Shown in pieces: positions 25,838 to 34,735 of a DNA stretch of 41,824 nucleotides. The stretch lies in contig JAHELJ010000028.1 of the NCBI GenBank assembly GCA_024644235.1, positions 6,222-48,045 of the forward strand, read 5' to 3'. Numbering within the stretch: position 1 is the stretch's first letter; each line of letters opens with the position of its first letter. Made by a program: the position numbers and the translations under genes. The stretch is from Lewinellaceae bacterium. GTDB lineage: Bacteria; Bacteroidota; Bacteroidia; Chitinophagales; Saprospiraceae. The notes under the pieces were generated by a model that worked only from the letters and a program-made list of their open reading frames with translations, made no database searches and was not told the DNA's origin.

Positions 25838-28800
25838 CTAGAAATCCACTTTCAAATCAAATCCATAGCTACGGGTTGCCGGGAATCCAAAATAGTCTAG
25901 ACCTTGTCCACCATTATTATTGTTATAGCTCGATTCGGGATCGATGTTTGGTGTGTTCTTGTGCAGAATGGCCAAATTTCGACCAACAAAGGACAATCGA
26001 AGATTCTGAATCGGTGTGTTTTGCAACATTGAACTCGGGAAATTGTACCCAAGAGACACCTGGCGTAGCTTGGAGAAAGAGGCATCATAGGTAAAAAAGT
26101 CCTGTACCCGGCTTCCCGTTGCACCCCAGTAGGCAGCCGCCTCCGAAGGAGTCAGCGTCTTGCTAAAGGGTTCGTAGATGGGCGAACCATCTGCGTTGGT
26201 ACCAGTTTGGGCAACTCCACTTACAGAGATCGGATCTTTGCCTTCTCTTCCCTGCAATGTCACCTCAGTTAATCCGGTCTGAGTCAGCCGGACATTGGTG
26301 CCGGAGTAGATGTCACCTCCAATTTTAAAGTCTATCAGGAAGTCAAGATGAAAGTTCTTGTAACTAAATGCGTTGTTGATGCCGCCAGTCCAGTCAGCGA
26401 TACCGTTACCAATGATTTCATATTCGTCAGATTGAATAGGTGAACCATTGGTGGGATCAAAAACCAATTGACCATTGGGCGCTCTTTTTTGTACCAGTCC
26501 GGTGATCATTCCAAACGGATAGCCCACGATGTGTTTAGTAAACACCGTTCTTGTCCGCGGTTCCTCAATCACCAATTCATCAGTTCCTTCGATCAGGGAA
26601 ACCACCTCGTTGTCATTCTTGGCGATGTTAAAAGACACATCCCAACGCAGATCACTGCGGATCGGATTGCCAGTCAAAAGAATTTCGATACCGCTATTTC
26701 GCATTTCACCCAGGTTGACTGTGGTGCGACCAAAACCGGAAGCTCTCGAAATAGTTGCATTCAGAATGTCCTCCGTGGTCTTAGCATTATAATAAGTCAC
26801 GTCCAGACCCAGCCGGTTTTGAAGAAAACGTAAATCAACGCCAAATTCCCACTCTGTAGATGTCAATGGTTGGATCTCCGGGTTAGGTATGACTCCATTG
26901 TTTCCACCGGCTGAAGAGAAGGATGCTAACGTATAGCCCAAGTGTGATTGCTTCAACGAGTAGGTCAAGTTGGTTGAATATGGACTAATTGTAACGCTTC
27001 CTACCTGGGCCCATGATGCTCTGACCTTACCAAAGCTCAGTACATCAGGCATGTTGTTGAAGGCATCAGTAAAGACGAAGCTAAGTCCGACGGAGGGATA
27101 CAGGATGTTGTTGAATTCGGGATTCAACACTGAGAACCAGTCTTGTCGAGCGGTAGCTGTCAAATACAGGTAACGGTTGTAACCGACCTCTACGGAACCA
27201 AATAATGAATTGATACCCGATTCATTGAAACCGTAGCCAAAATTGCGCTCAACGGCATTGTTGATGGCCTGGAAGAACGGCACGTTGAAGCCTCGGCCAT
27301 TGGCATCTATGTTCTCACTGAATCGTCGCATGTAATTACCTCCCACAAAAGCATTGACACTGATCTTATCAAACATGTTGTCAAATCCCAGGATCCATTC
27401 GTAGTTAATTTCCCGGTTGCGGTCTTCCCCTTCACTCAGGCTACCTCCCCGCTGATAGGAAGTTCCCTGGGGTACCAGGTCGGTTTCTCTCCTGGTATAC
27501 CAGTCCAGACCGGCACGACCTTGGAGATAGAGCCAGTCCGTAATATCAAATCGCAATTGAGCTGATGAAATGAACCGGTCTCTAGTATCATCATTATCAA
27601 ATTGGTAGGAAGTCCACCAGGGATTCTGGTGCCAGTTGTGCTGGCCAGCGGGTAGTTCCTCACCCGGAGATTTCTCCCAGATTGAGAGGCTTGTTGCGTC
27701 TGCACTTAAAGGTACAGCGCCCAATTTTTTCTCATCACCACGGTACCAGTCGATGTTCGAGTTTGTGGGTACATAATACATCGCCAGAATTCCATTTGCG
27801 GGAGAATCGGACAAATAAGGTCGATTGCGGGCCTCTTCGTGCGAATACAGAATCTTGGCACTTAAGGTAATGCGGTCTCCAAAGCGTCCGTTGGTTGACA
27901 TCGAGACATTCGTCCTGTCAAAACCGGAGTTTGGAACGATCGACTCGTTCTGCAGATGAGCAACGGAAAAACGGAAGGTCTGCGTTTCGGAGCCTCCGGT
28001 CAGCGCCACACTATTTGTCAAAGAACTACCGGTGCGATAAAACCGGGGATAGTTATCGCCAGCATCGACATAAGGCCGGCTGATGCCATCAAATGCCACG
28101 AAGTTACCTGATCCAAGTCGGGGACCCCAGGAGGTGGTGTTCCAACCGGTTCCTTCTTGCTGCGTCCGGGGTGCAACAGCAATTCGTGGTGACTCTGGGT
28201 TACTGGGATCGGAAAGGACATAGTTTCCTTGACCAAATTCGGTTTGGTATTCCCTCAGATCATTTACCTGATCAAATGTAAAGTTTGATCTCACTTCAAC
28301 ACCAAGGCCTTGTCGGGCAGTTCCTCTTTTGGTAGTAATATTTATCACACCATTGGCTGCCCGAGATCCATAGAGCGCTGCGGCATTAGCTCCCTTCAGC
28401 ACCGTAATTGATTGTATATCATCTGGGTTGATGCTGGATAAACCATCACCTTCATCTCGACCTCCCCAGATTCCGGCTTGTCCGAAACCTGAGTTATCCA
28501 TAGGAATGCCGTCTATTACATACAACGGTTGATTGTTGCCCTCGAGAGAGGCATTTCCCCGGATGATGATCCGGGAGGATCCGGCCGGCCCGGAGGCGAT
28601 GTTACTTACGTTTACTCCAGCCACCCGGCCACTAAGCGCATTGGCAATGTTTACTTCTCGTGCTTCCTGGAAGTTCTCACCCCCCACTTCAGTGACTGAG
28701 TAGTTGAGGGCTTTCTTTTCCCTTTCTACACCGAGGGCGGTTACTACGACTTCTTCCAACGCCACACCAGGAGTCATCATCAGGTTGAGCTCGCCGCCAG

Positions 28801-29050
28801 TGGCCAACTTCTCGACTTGGGTGAATCCCGTGTAGGAGAATTGAATTGTTGCCCCCTCGGCAACGGTAATTTGATAGGTGCCATCAAAATTGGTGACGGT
28901 ACCATTGTTGGTTCCCTTCTCAAGAACGGTCACTCCTATCAGGGGTTCTCCGTCTTCAGTGTTGGTCACCGTGCCCCTCACAACCTGCTGAGCAATTACA
29001 TAATTGCAGCAAGCCGTTAAGAGCAAAATCAGAAGATAATTTCGCTTCAT
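25838..29050 (-). CDS. SusC/RagA-family TonB-dependent transporter (SusC-1)
   Basis: A 1070-residue outer-membrane transporter. Signal peptide (~20 residues, ending NYVIAQ), CarboxypepD-regulatory-like domain at about 22-95 (RGTVTNTEDGEPLIGVTV), a TonB-box-like EEVVVTALG at 99-107, plug domain at about 110-245 (ALSGRVAGVNV, IIIRGNASL, YVIDGIPMD, VLKGANAAALYGSRAANG), then the 22-strand barrel ending RSYGFDLKVDF with a terminal aromatic. There is no N-terminal FecA-type signalling extension, so regulation through an anti-sigma factor is not indicated. It forms a unit with SusD-1 immediately downstream. The N-terminal 250 residues are very similar to SusC-2, pointing to gene duplication. Confidence 0.97.
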   Translation of the reverse strand: MKRNYLLILLLTACCNYVIAQQVVRGTVTNTEDGEPLIGVTVLEKGTNNGTVTNFDGTYQITVAEGATIQFSYTGFTQVEKLATGGELNLMMTPGVALEEVVVTALGVEREKKALNYSVTEVGGENFQEAREVNIANALSGRVAGVNVSNIASGPAGSSRIIIRGNASLEGNNQPLYVIDGIPMDNSGFGQAGIWGGRDEGDGLSSINPDDIQSITVLKGANAAALYGSRAANGVINITTKRGTARQGLGVEVRSNFTFDQVNDLREYQTEFGQGNYVLSDPSNPESPRIAVAPRTQQEGTGWNTTSWGPRLGSGNFVAFDGISRPYVDAGDNYPRFYRTGSSLTNSVALTGGSETQTFRFSVAHLQNESIVPNSGFDRTNVSMSTNGRFGDRITLSAKILYSHEEARNRPYLSDSPANGILAMYYVPTNSNIDWYRGDEKKLGAVPLSADATSLSIWEKSPGEELPAGQHNWHQNPWWTSYQFDNDDTRDRFISSAQLRFDITDWLYLQGRAGLDWYTRRETDLVPQGTSYQRGGSLSEGEDRNREINYEWILGFDNMFDKISVNAFVGGNYMRRFSENIDANGRGFNVPFFQAINNAVERNFGYGFNESGINSLFGSVEVGYNRYLYLTATARQDWFSVLNPEFNNILYPSVGLSFVFTDAFNNMPDVLSFGKVRASWAQVGSVTISPYSTNLTYSLKQSHLGYTLASFSSAGGNNGVIPNPEIQPLTSTEWEFGVDLRFLQNRLGLDVTYYNAKTTEDILNATISRASGFGRTTVNLGEMRNSGIEILLTGNPIRSDLRWDVSFNIAKNDNEVVSLIEGTDELVIEEPRTRTVFTKHIVGYPFGMITGLVQKRAPNGQLVFDPTNGSPIQSDEYEIIGNGIADWTGGINNAFSYKNFHLDFLIDFKIGGDIYSGTNVRLTQTGLTEVTLQGREGKDPISVSGVAQTGTNADGSPIYEPFSKTLTPSEAAAYWGATGSRVQDFFTYDASFSKLRQVSLGYNFPSSMLQNTPIQNLRLSFVGRNLAILHKNTPNIDPESSYNNNNGGQGLDYFGFPATRSYGFDLKVDF

Positions 29051-29544
29051 TAGACAGTAGATTGTTACTTAGTGAAAAATGAATGAATCTCGACCATATC
29101 AGTAGAAATTGTAAAAGCAGAACACAGATTGGATTCGCCCTGCCAGACCGATCATTCCCTTCGCGAAAACAAGGCAATTTATGAAAATTCGATATTGATT
29201 GCTGTTAAATTTTGTGATCTTGAACTACTTATTTAAATAGTTGAATATCAATGAATTAACAATGTAATTTATAGGCTGACATTAGTGGATTCAACCCCGA
29301 TTTGAGCTAGAACGACAGCATGTCGATAAAGTCTGCTTGAGAGATGGTGGTGATGACTAGAATCATCTATGACCGGCAGGTAAAGTACATGCCACAACTA
29401 CTGTTATTTGCAGTCTCAAAGCAAAAACACATATGTAGATAAGATGTTAAAACATGATAAATACTCAAAACTAAATATGGGTTGCAGGAAAAATAGGAGG
29501 GCTAGGGATCGATTTGATCCTTTCTCAATCAGGCGAAATCTAAG
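29051..29544. promoter_or_regulatory. Upstream region of SusC-1 (494 bp, no gene seen)
   Basis: This gap lies after the UnbV-2 stop and before the SusC-1 start on the minus strand. It is AT-rich at 29180-29280, where the SusC-1 promoter is likely, but I could not match a full -33/-7 consensus. A short inverted repeat GGATC-GATTT-GATCC lies near 29506-29520. The 14-bp word GACAGTAGATTGTT just before the SusC-1 start (about 29053-29066) is also present before SusC-2. No ORF or structured RNA was recognised. Confidence 0.4.
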
Positions 29545-32500
29545 CTATTGTTCGATGACTTGACCTTCTCTTTTGGGTCGGAAAGCCAAGAGCGAATTAT
29601 TATTCCTTGCAACGACGAAGACTGGGCCGGAACTCGATTCTATGAAAGAAGCATCACGAACTTCTCCCATAACACTTATGCCAGAGCTGCCAGGGTAAAG
29701 CGCTTCGAAATTTCGTCCATCCAGGTTTTGTAATAGGACCCCGCGGCCGGCACTGCAGCGGCCCACTTGTGGCTTTAAGGCGTAGAAATTGCCACCCATC
29801 CAGATGTCCTGGTAACCATTCTTGTCGAAATCGGCTATTTCAATGGCGAAAACCGGTGCTACCTGAGCTTGCCAGGGTAGAGACTGCTTTTGCCATGACT
29901 CTCCCTCATTCCAAAAAATGGAGGACTGCAGATCTATGCAACGGTACGGAATAGAAGAGGCTCTGATCTCAGGTGAAAATAGGTCTTCGTACTGCTGCGA
30001 AGCGTATTGCTCATACTTCAATACAGATTTACGCAAATTCGGCAGCTGCTCTGTCAATTCCATTTTAGTCGCGAACGGATATGCTTGCTGGTCGGCAGGG
30101 GGATGCCAATTGATAATGAATTCGCTCTTGCCATTTTGATCAAAATCATTCACAAACATAGTCAGTGGTTCCTGAGGTGTCGCCTTGAACTTGGAATTTA
30201 ATCCCCAATTACCTGCAACAATGTCAGAGTGGCCATCACCGTCCAGATCCTTTACTGCAAGTGTGTTCCACCAGCCTTCGCTATCGGGCAGGGAAGAATG
30301 AAATAAAAGCCTGTCAGGTGCATAGTTCTTGAAGATTTGAACAGCCATCCAGTCCCCCACAATGATGAGATCTTTGTCGTCATCTCCGTCAACATCGGCC
30401 CAGGCCGCATCGGTGATCATGCCGGCTCCGGACAATCGATCATCCGTACCATCCCTCCAGCCCGTTGACTCCCTGATTAGCAGATAGTTTCTAGGTGGCA
30501 ATCCATAATTGCCCGGTATAGTACGGGCTCCAACAAACAAATCTATGTCACCATCCTCATCAAAATCCTCTGCAACTATGCATGAGAAATTTCCTAAGAT
30601 CTGCGGGATCTCAGACTGATTCAATTTGAAATTCCCGGCACCTTCGTTTTCAAAATAACGAAGCGCAAAGAACTCATTTCCCAAACGCGATTCGTTTCCT
30701 CCTGATCCAAGCACCAGATCAAGATCACCATCCTGGTCATGATCAAACAGTGCTCCACAAGTGGTTTCAAAAACCTTGGTTCCTTCGAAATCTGCATTTG
30801 GCAGCAATTCAAACTGACCTGTTGTGTTCTGGAGAAACAGTTTATCAGCATCCTGATGTGCCCCTGGTAGAATGAAATCTGTCAGACCATCACCGTTGAT
30901 ATCTCCCTTAATCAATTTAGGGCCTTCTGTGGATAACATCCGGAACAACAAGACTTCATGGTCAAAGTCGTTGTAAAGATTTTCAGTGTGGCGTGCATTA
31001 TCGTCAAAGAGCTCATTGGTTACATCGACAAAGATGGATTCGGTATTCTTTTGATCCTGTGCTGGAGGAGGTGTCGCCGCATTTTTATGATCTAGGATTA
31101 ATACTTCTCCAACGGGGATGTTGCTTAGCTTTTGAAGCTTGCCATCGGGCCACGTTACGGTCAATTCATCAACTCGTTTGTTTTGTCCCAATCCAATGCA
31201 GAGCTGAGGCTCGATACTGCTCTGAAAACCTCTGGTATTGAAATTCTCATAGACTTGCCTTTCTGAAGCGCTGATCAGCTCGACTTTAGCTCCAATCCCA
31301 AATGGATTTTGGCCGTAGCCTTGGAACTTGATTTTTATGAATTGATTGCCTGTATTCTCCGCCTGATTCTGGTAGATGAAAGCAGGCATATTGACATTGT
31401 TTACGACTAGGTCGAGATCGCCATCATTATCTAGATCTCCGTAAGCAGATCCATTGCTGAAGGAAGGTTGTGCCAGACCCAGGTCCGCTGCAAAGTTGCT
31501 GAAGTGTATTCCATCTTCATTGATGAGCGCGAAGTTGGAAATCGGATTGGACGGCATTTGGCTGATGATAGATGGGTAATCTATTTCAGCCCCGGTGGCG
31601 ATCTTATTGTAAATGGCATTGTCCACCAGAAAGTCGCGAAAATCCATATACATAAGATCACGTTGGATACCATTACTGACAAACAGATCTTTCCTTCCAT
31701 TATTATTAAAATCAAAAAAGAGCGCTCCCCAGCTCCAATCCGTAGCGGCCACTCCCGAAAGCATACCTACCTCTTGAAAATTGGCCTGTCCATCATTAAG
31801 ATGTAAACAATTTTGTCCAATTTGATAGTGATAATTGGCGCGATACTTTAGATTTTCGAGATGGTAAGGGTCAAAGGCGGACATCGCTTTGAGCCGGTAA
31901 TTATCTGTAGCCAGCATATCGGTCGAAATGATTTCGGGAAAACCATCATTATTGACATCAGCAATATCACCACCCATACTCGAAATGGAACAGAAGTCAA
32001 TCCGGTCGATCAATTCTTCAGAGAAGGTGCCATCACCTTGATTCAGGTATAAATAGTCACGTTCCCAAAAATCATTACTAACGTAGATATCCGGATAGCC
32101 ATCAAGGTTCAAGTCTCCAATAGCGGCGCCCAGACCAAATCCGATTTCACTGCTGTAGATGCCAGCTTCAATAGTCACATCAGTAAAAGTTGATCCATCA
32201 TTGCGATAGAGTTTATCGCCCCCCAATTCATCAGGTTTGTCTCGCATGCTTCTAAAAAGTTCGATGCGACTGGGATCTTTGAAACTATTGTTGAGGAGAT
32301 AACAGTCGAGATCACCGTCTAGGTCATAATCAAAGAACCCTGCGGTTGTTGAGTACCCATTGTTGTCAAGGCCCCATTCCTTGGCAGCCTCTCGAAACGT
32401 AAGATCCCGATTGTTGATAAAGAGCTCATTTTCTTTGTTGTCACCCTGAACATCTCCTGAATTACTGACGTAGATATCCAGCCATCCATCTCCATTTACA

Positions 32501-32898
32501 TCAGCCATAATTACACCTGTACTCCAAGCCCGGGTTCCTGCTACCCCAGCCTTAGTAGTAATGTCTTCGAAAGTGAGGTCTCCTGTATTTAGATACAATC
32601 GGTTCTTATCTAGATTCGCTGTGAAGTAGAGATCAGGAAGACCATCATTGTTGATATCACCAATTGCGACTCCTCCACCGTTATAGAAATTTCGATAAGT
32701 AAGAACATTAAATTCATCTTGATCTTCAACCCGGTTAACAAATCCCACCTGGGTAGCCACGGAATCCAGCAGCTTAAAGTAGGTTTGTGTCGTACTGGTG
32801 CTGTTATCTGCCTCCTGGTTCGAATCGCAGGCTGGAGATATTGCCAGCATTACCAGAATGCCATAAAAATGAAATCGATTGAAGAACGATGTGATCAT
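29545..32898 (-). CDS. Giant ASPIC/UnbV + VCBS/FG-GAP repeat lipoprotein (UnbV-2)
   Basis: An 1117-residue paralogue of UnbV-1. Here the signal peptide ends in a probable lipobox (AISPAC, Cys24) followed by DSNQEADNSTSTT, so it should be lipid anchored, unlike UnbV-1. About 14 Ca-binding loops (DINNDGLPD, DVNGDGWLD, DYDLDGDLD, DLDNDGDLD, DINGDGLTD, DLDGDGHSD and others) flank an ASPIC/UnbV domain centred near residue 560 (GIGAKVEL, STRGF-like TRGFQSS, CIGLG, VTWPDGK). The loop order matches UnbV-1 nearly one to one. It lies between SusD-2 (upstream, after a terminator) and SusC-1 (downstream), all on the minus strand. It may act as a surface binding protein for a SusCD complex; this is inference from context only. 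Confidence 0.92.
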   Translation of the reverse strand: MITSFFNRFHFYGILVMLAISPACDSNQEADNSTSTTQTYFKLLDSVATQVGFVNRVEDQDEFNVLTYRNFYNGGGVAIGDINNDGLPDLYFTANLDKNRLYLNTGDLTFEDITTKAGVAGTRAWSTGVIMADVNGDGWLDIYVSNSGDVQGDNKENELFINNRDLTFREAAKEWGLDNNGYSTTAGFFDYDLDGDLDCYLLNNSFKDPSRIELFRSMRDKPDELGGDKLYRNDGSTFTDVTIEAGIYSSEIGFGLGAAIGDLNLDGYPDIYVSNDFWERDYLYLNQGDGTFSEELIDRIDFCSISSMGGDIADVNNDGFPEIISTDMLATDNYRLKAMSAFDPYHLENLKYRANYHYQIGQNCLHLNDGQANFQEVGMLSGVAATDWSWGALFFDFNNNGRKDLFVSNGIQRDLMYMDFRDFLVDNAIYNKIATGAEIDYPSIISQMPSNPISNFALINEDGIHFSNFAADLGLAQPSFSNGSAYGDLDNDGDLDLVVNNVNMPAFIYQNQAENTGNQFIKIKFQGYGQNPFGIGAKVELISASERQVYENFNTRGFQSSIEPQLCIGLGQNKRVDELTVTWPDGKLQKLSNIPVGEVLILDHKNAATPPPAQDQKNTESIFVDVTNELFDDNARHTENLYNDFDHEVLLFRMLSTEGPKLIKGDINGDGLTDFILPGAHQDADKLFLQNTTGQFELLPNADFEGTKVFETTCGALFDHDQDGDLDLVLGSGGNESRLGNEFFALRYFENEGAGNFKLNQSEIPQILGNFSCIVAEDFDEDGDIDLFVGARTIPGNYGLPPRNYLLIRESTGWRDGTDDRLSGAGMITDAAWADVDGDDDKDLIIVGDWMAVQIFKNYAPDRLLFHSSLPDSEGWWNTLAVKDLDGDGHSDIVAGNWGLNSKFKATPQEPLTMFVNDFDQNGKSEFIINWHPPADQQAYPFATKMELTEQLPNLRKSVLKYEQYASQQYEDLFSPEIRASSIPYRCIDLQSSIFWNEGESWQKQSLPWQAQVAPVFAIEIADFDKNGYQDIWMGGNFYALKPQVGRCSAGRGVLLQNLDGRNFEALYPGSSGISVMGEVRDASFIESSSGPVFVVARNNNSLLAFRPKREGQVIEQ

Positions 32899-33109
32899 TC
32901 AGATTCAATTTACATAGAAGCTGGAAAAATACAATTACCCACGGACGCCATATACCTGCTATTAATGGTGTTTTTTCAAAGTCGGATGCTTAATATATAC
33001 TTGGATCTACAAGTATGATTAATTTTTGTGGCATCGTAGGTGCCATTAAATGGGAACAAAATTGATGATCAATCCCAGGCATCCAAAGAGAAGCTCTTAA
33101 GCTCGACAT

Positions 33110-33141
33110 AAAAAAGCGGCACTGGCCGGGCCAGTACCGCT
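33110..33141 (-). terminator. Rho-independent terminator after SusD-2
   Basis: On the minus strand a stem AGCGGTACTGG / CCAGTGCCGCT (33131-33141 with 33115-33125, one mismatch) with a C-G-capped small loop is followed by TTTTTTA (33115-33110). It lies 28 bp after the SusD-2 stop and separates it from UnbV-2. Confidence 0.9.
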
Positions 33142-33168
33142 ATGTATATCAGTCTTAAATTCTTTCAA

Positions 33169-34716
33169 TTAATTCACATCCCACCACATTCGTGTTTTCA
33201 CGTCATCAGGCAACGTACCACCTGATTGCAGATTTGGGTTCGTTGCTGCTTCAACAGTATTGTATTCTATTCTGCGGAATATGGTGCCTCCGGAGACATT
33301 GCCAGGATAGTTGACTGGTGAAAGGGTTGGATAACCAGTACGCCTCCAATTGCTATAGGCTTCATACCACTGCATGAAATTGGAAGCCCAATGTTGCTGC
33401 CCAATCATTTCTTCGCTGCCGTCAAAAGGATTGGCTGCGAGATAGGCATCCACCTCCTCATCAGTCACCTCAAAAGATTCATCAAACATTGTCCACTGTT
33501 GCATGGCAGACCTTACTCCATTGGCGTAATGTTGAGCTGCATCACCACTATGCCAGCCTTTTACAGCAGCTTCGGCCAATAGGAATTCTACTTCAGCGTG
33601 CGTCATTAAAATAAATGGATCATCCACATCAAGCAATAGCGGGTTGAGTCTGGAAAAATCGAGTTCACGCTCGACTGGCTTGTCTACACCGGTCTGTTCC
33701 AGTACCCATTCCCTCAGGGTTTCGGTGTCAAAACCATTCGGCATACCGATCTGATCTGCGGCATCAGTCAAGTATGGCCCTCCCCAAACACCCCTCACGG
33801 ACCAAATACGCAATCGCGGATCATTGTTTTCCTGTAACCAATCAACCAGAGTCTTGCTGAGCATATTATTTGCTCCCCAATCGTCGGGTATCATTGCTCT
33901 GGACAAGCCGTTTTGATTGAACCACTGACTCGGGCCAGCTGCCATGGGTACCCGGCAGAGGTCATCATTACTGGTCATCACACCACCTGAGATGGCACTC
34001 TGCACAAACTGCTGGGCAGTACCTGGATCAACATTCGAGATACGCATGGCCAATCTCAGCATCAGCGAGTTAGCCAGCTTCTTCCACTTGGAAAAATCAC
34101 CGTCGTAGTAGATGTCAGCAGAACCAACCTCATCAGGCCCTGTACCAATGGCACCAGCGGCAGTCTGCAATTTAGCCAGCATATCCTTGTAGATCGATTC
34201 CTGATTATCGAAGACAGGGAAGAACAATTGCTCAACACCTCGATTGGCCTCAGAGTAAGGTACATTTCCATACAAATCGGTCATGATGTGCATGGGTAGA
34301 ATGTAAGCTACCTGTGCCATGTGATGTAAATTCGTCCAGGTTGGGTTTAGTCCATCCGGACCCGTTTGGCGGATCACCTCAGCCAGGGGTTTCAACGCCG
34401 TTTCGTAAACGCGATCCATGTAGGCATTGAAACTGTCCAGGTGACGATAATACTTGTCTCCCGCTCCTCTTTCGCCTCCGATCTGCATCGTAGCCATTTG
34501 CTGAATCAGCCCACCGGCAAGGTTTAGGTGTACCCGGCCGTTCACATAGCGATTTTCTGCTGTCCACACTTGACCCGTAGTAAAGATGAACTTCCAGTCA
34601 AGATCGTTTGCAGCAGTTGGATTGACGTTCAGTTGCACCAACTCGTCAGTGTCGCAACTTACGAGGGGCACCATGAAAAGCAATCCTAGTATTAATATTC
34701 TATATGGTTGTTTCAT
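33169..34716 (-). CDS. SusD/RagB-family outer-membrane lipoprotein (SusD-2)
   Basis: A 515-residue SusD-like lipoprotein. ATG 34716 is chosen over the upstream TTG at 34746 because it gives a normal signal peptide MKQPYRILILGLLFMVPLVSC (lipobox Cys21) and a 19-bp gap to the SusC-2 stop, whereas TTG would overlap SusC-2. DTDELVQLNVNPTAAND follows the lipobox, as in SusD-1. Similar blocks throughout (DLYGNVPYSEANRGVEQLFFPVFDN versus the SusD-1 equivalent, KWKKLANSLMLRLAMRISNVD, WWDVN end) show close paralogy. It pairs with SusC-2 and ends at a strong terminator. The ligand is unknown. Confidence 0.95.
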   Translation of the reverse strand: MKQPYRILILGLLFMVPLVSCDTDELVQLNVNPTAANDLDWKFIFTTGQVWTAENRYVNGRVHLNLAGGLIQQMATMQIGGERGAGDKYYRHLDSFNAYMDRVYETALKPLAEVIRQTGPDGLNPTWTNLHHMAQVAYILPMHIMTDLYGNVPYSEANRGVEQLFFPVFDNQESIYKDMLAKLQTAAGAIGTGPDEVGSADIYYDGDFSKWKKLANSLMLRLAMRISNVDPGTAQQFVQSAISGGVMTSNDDLCRVPMAAGPSQWFNQNGLSRAMIPDDWGANNMLSKTLVDWLQENNDPRLRIWSVRGVWGGPYLTDAADQIGMPNGFDTETLREWVLEQTGVDKPVERELDFSRLNPLLLDVDDPFILMTHAEVEFLLAEAAVKGWHSGDAAQHYANGVRSAMQQWTMFDESFEVTDEEVDAYLAANPFDGSEEMIGQQHWASNFMQWYEAYSNWRRTGYPTLSPVNYPGNVSGGTIFRRIEYNTVEAATNPNLQSGGTLPDDVKTRMWWDVN

Positions 34717-34735
34717 AATTCTTTCGACTTTTTGA

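Noticed and set aside
29506-29520. Inverted repeat GGATC-GATTT-GATCC as terminator of UnbV-2
   Set aside because: The stem is only 5 bp and no immediate U-tract follows on the minus strand.
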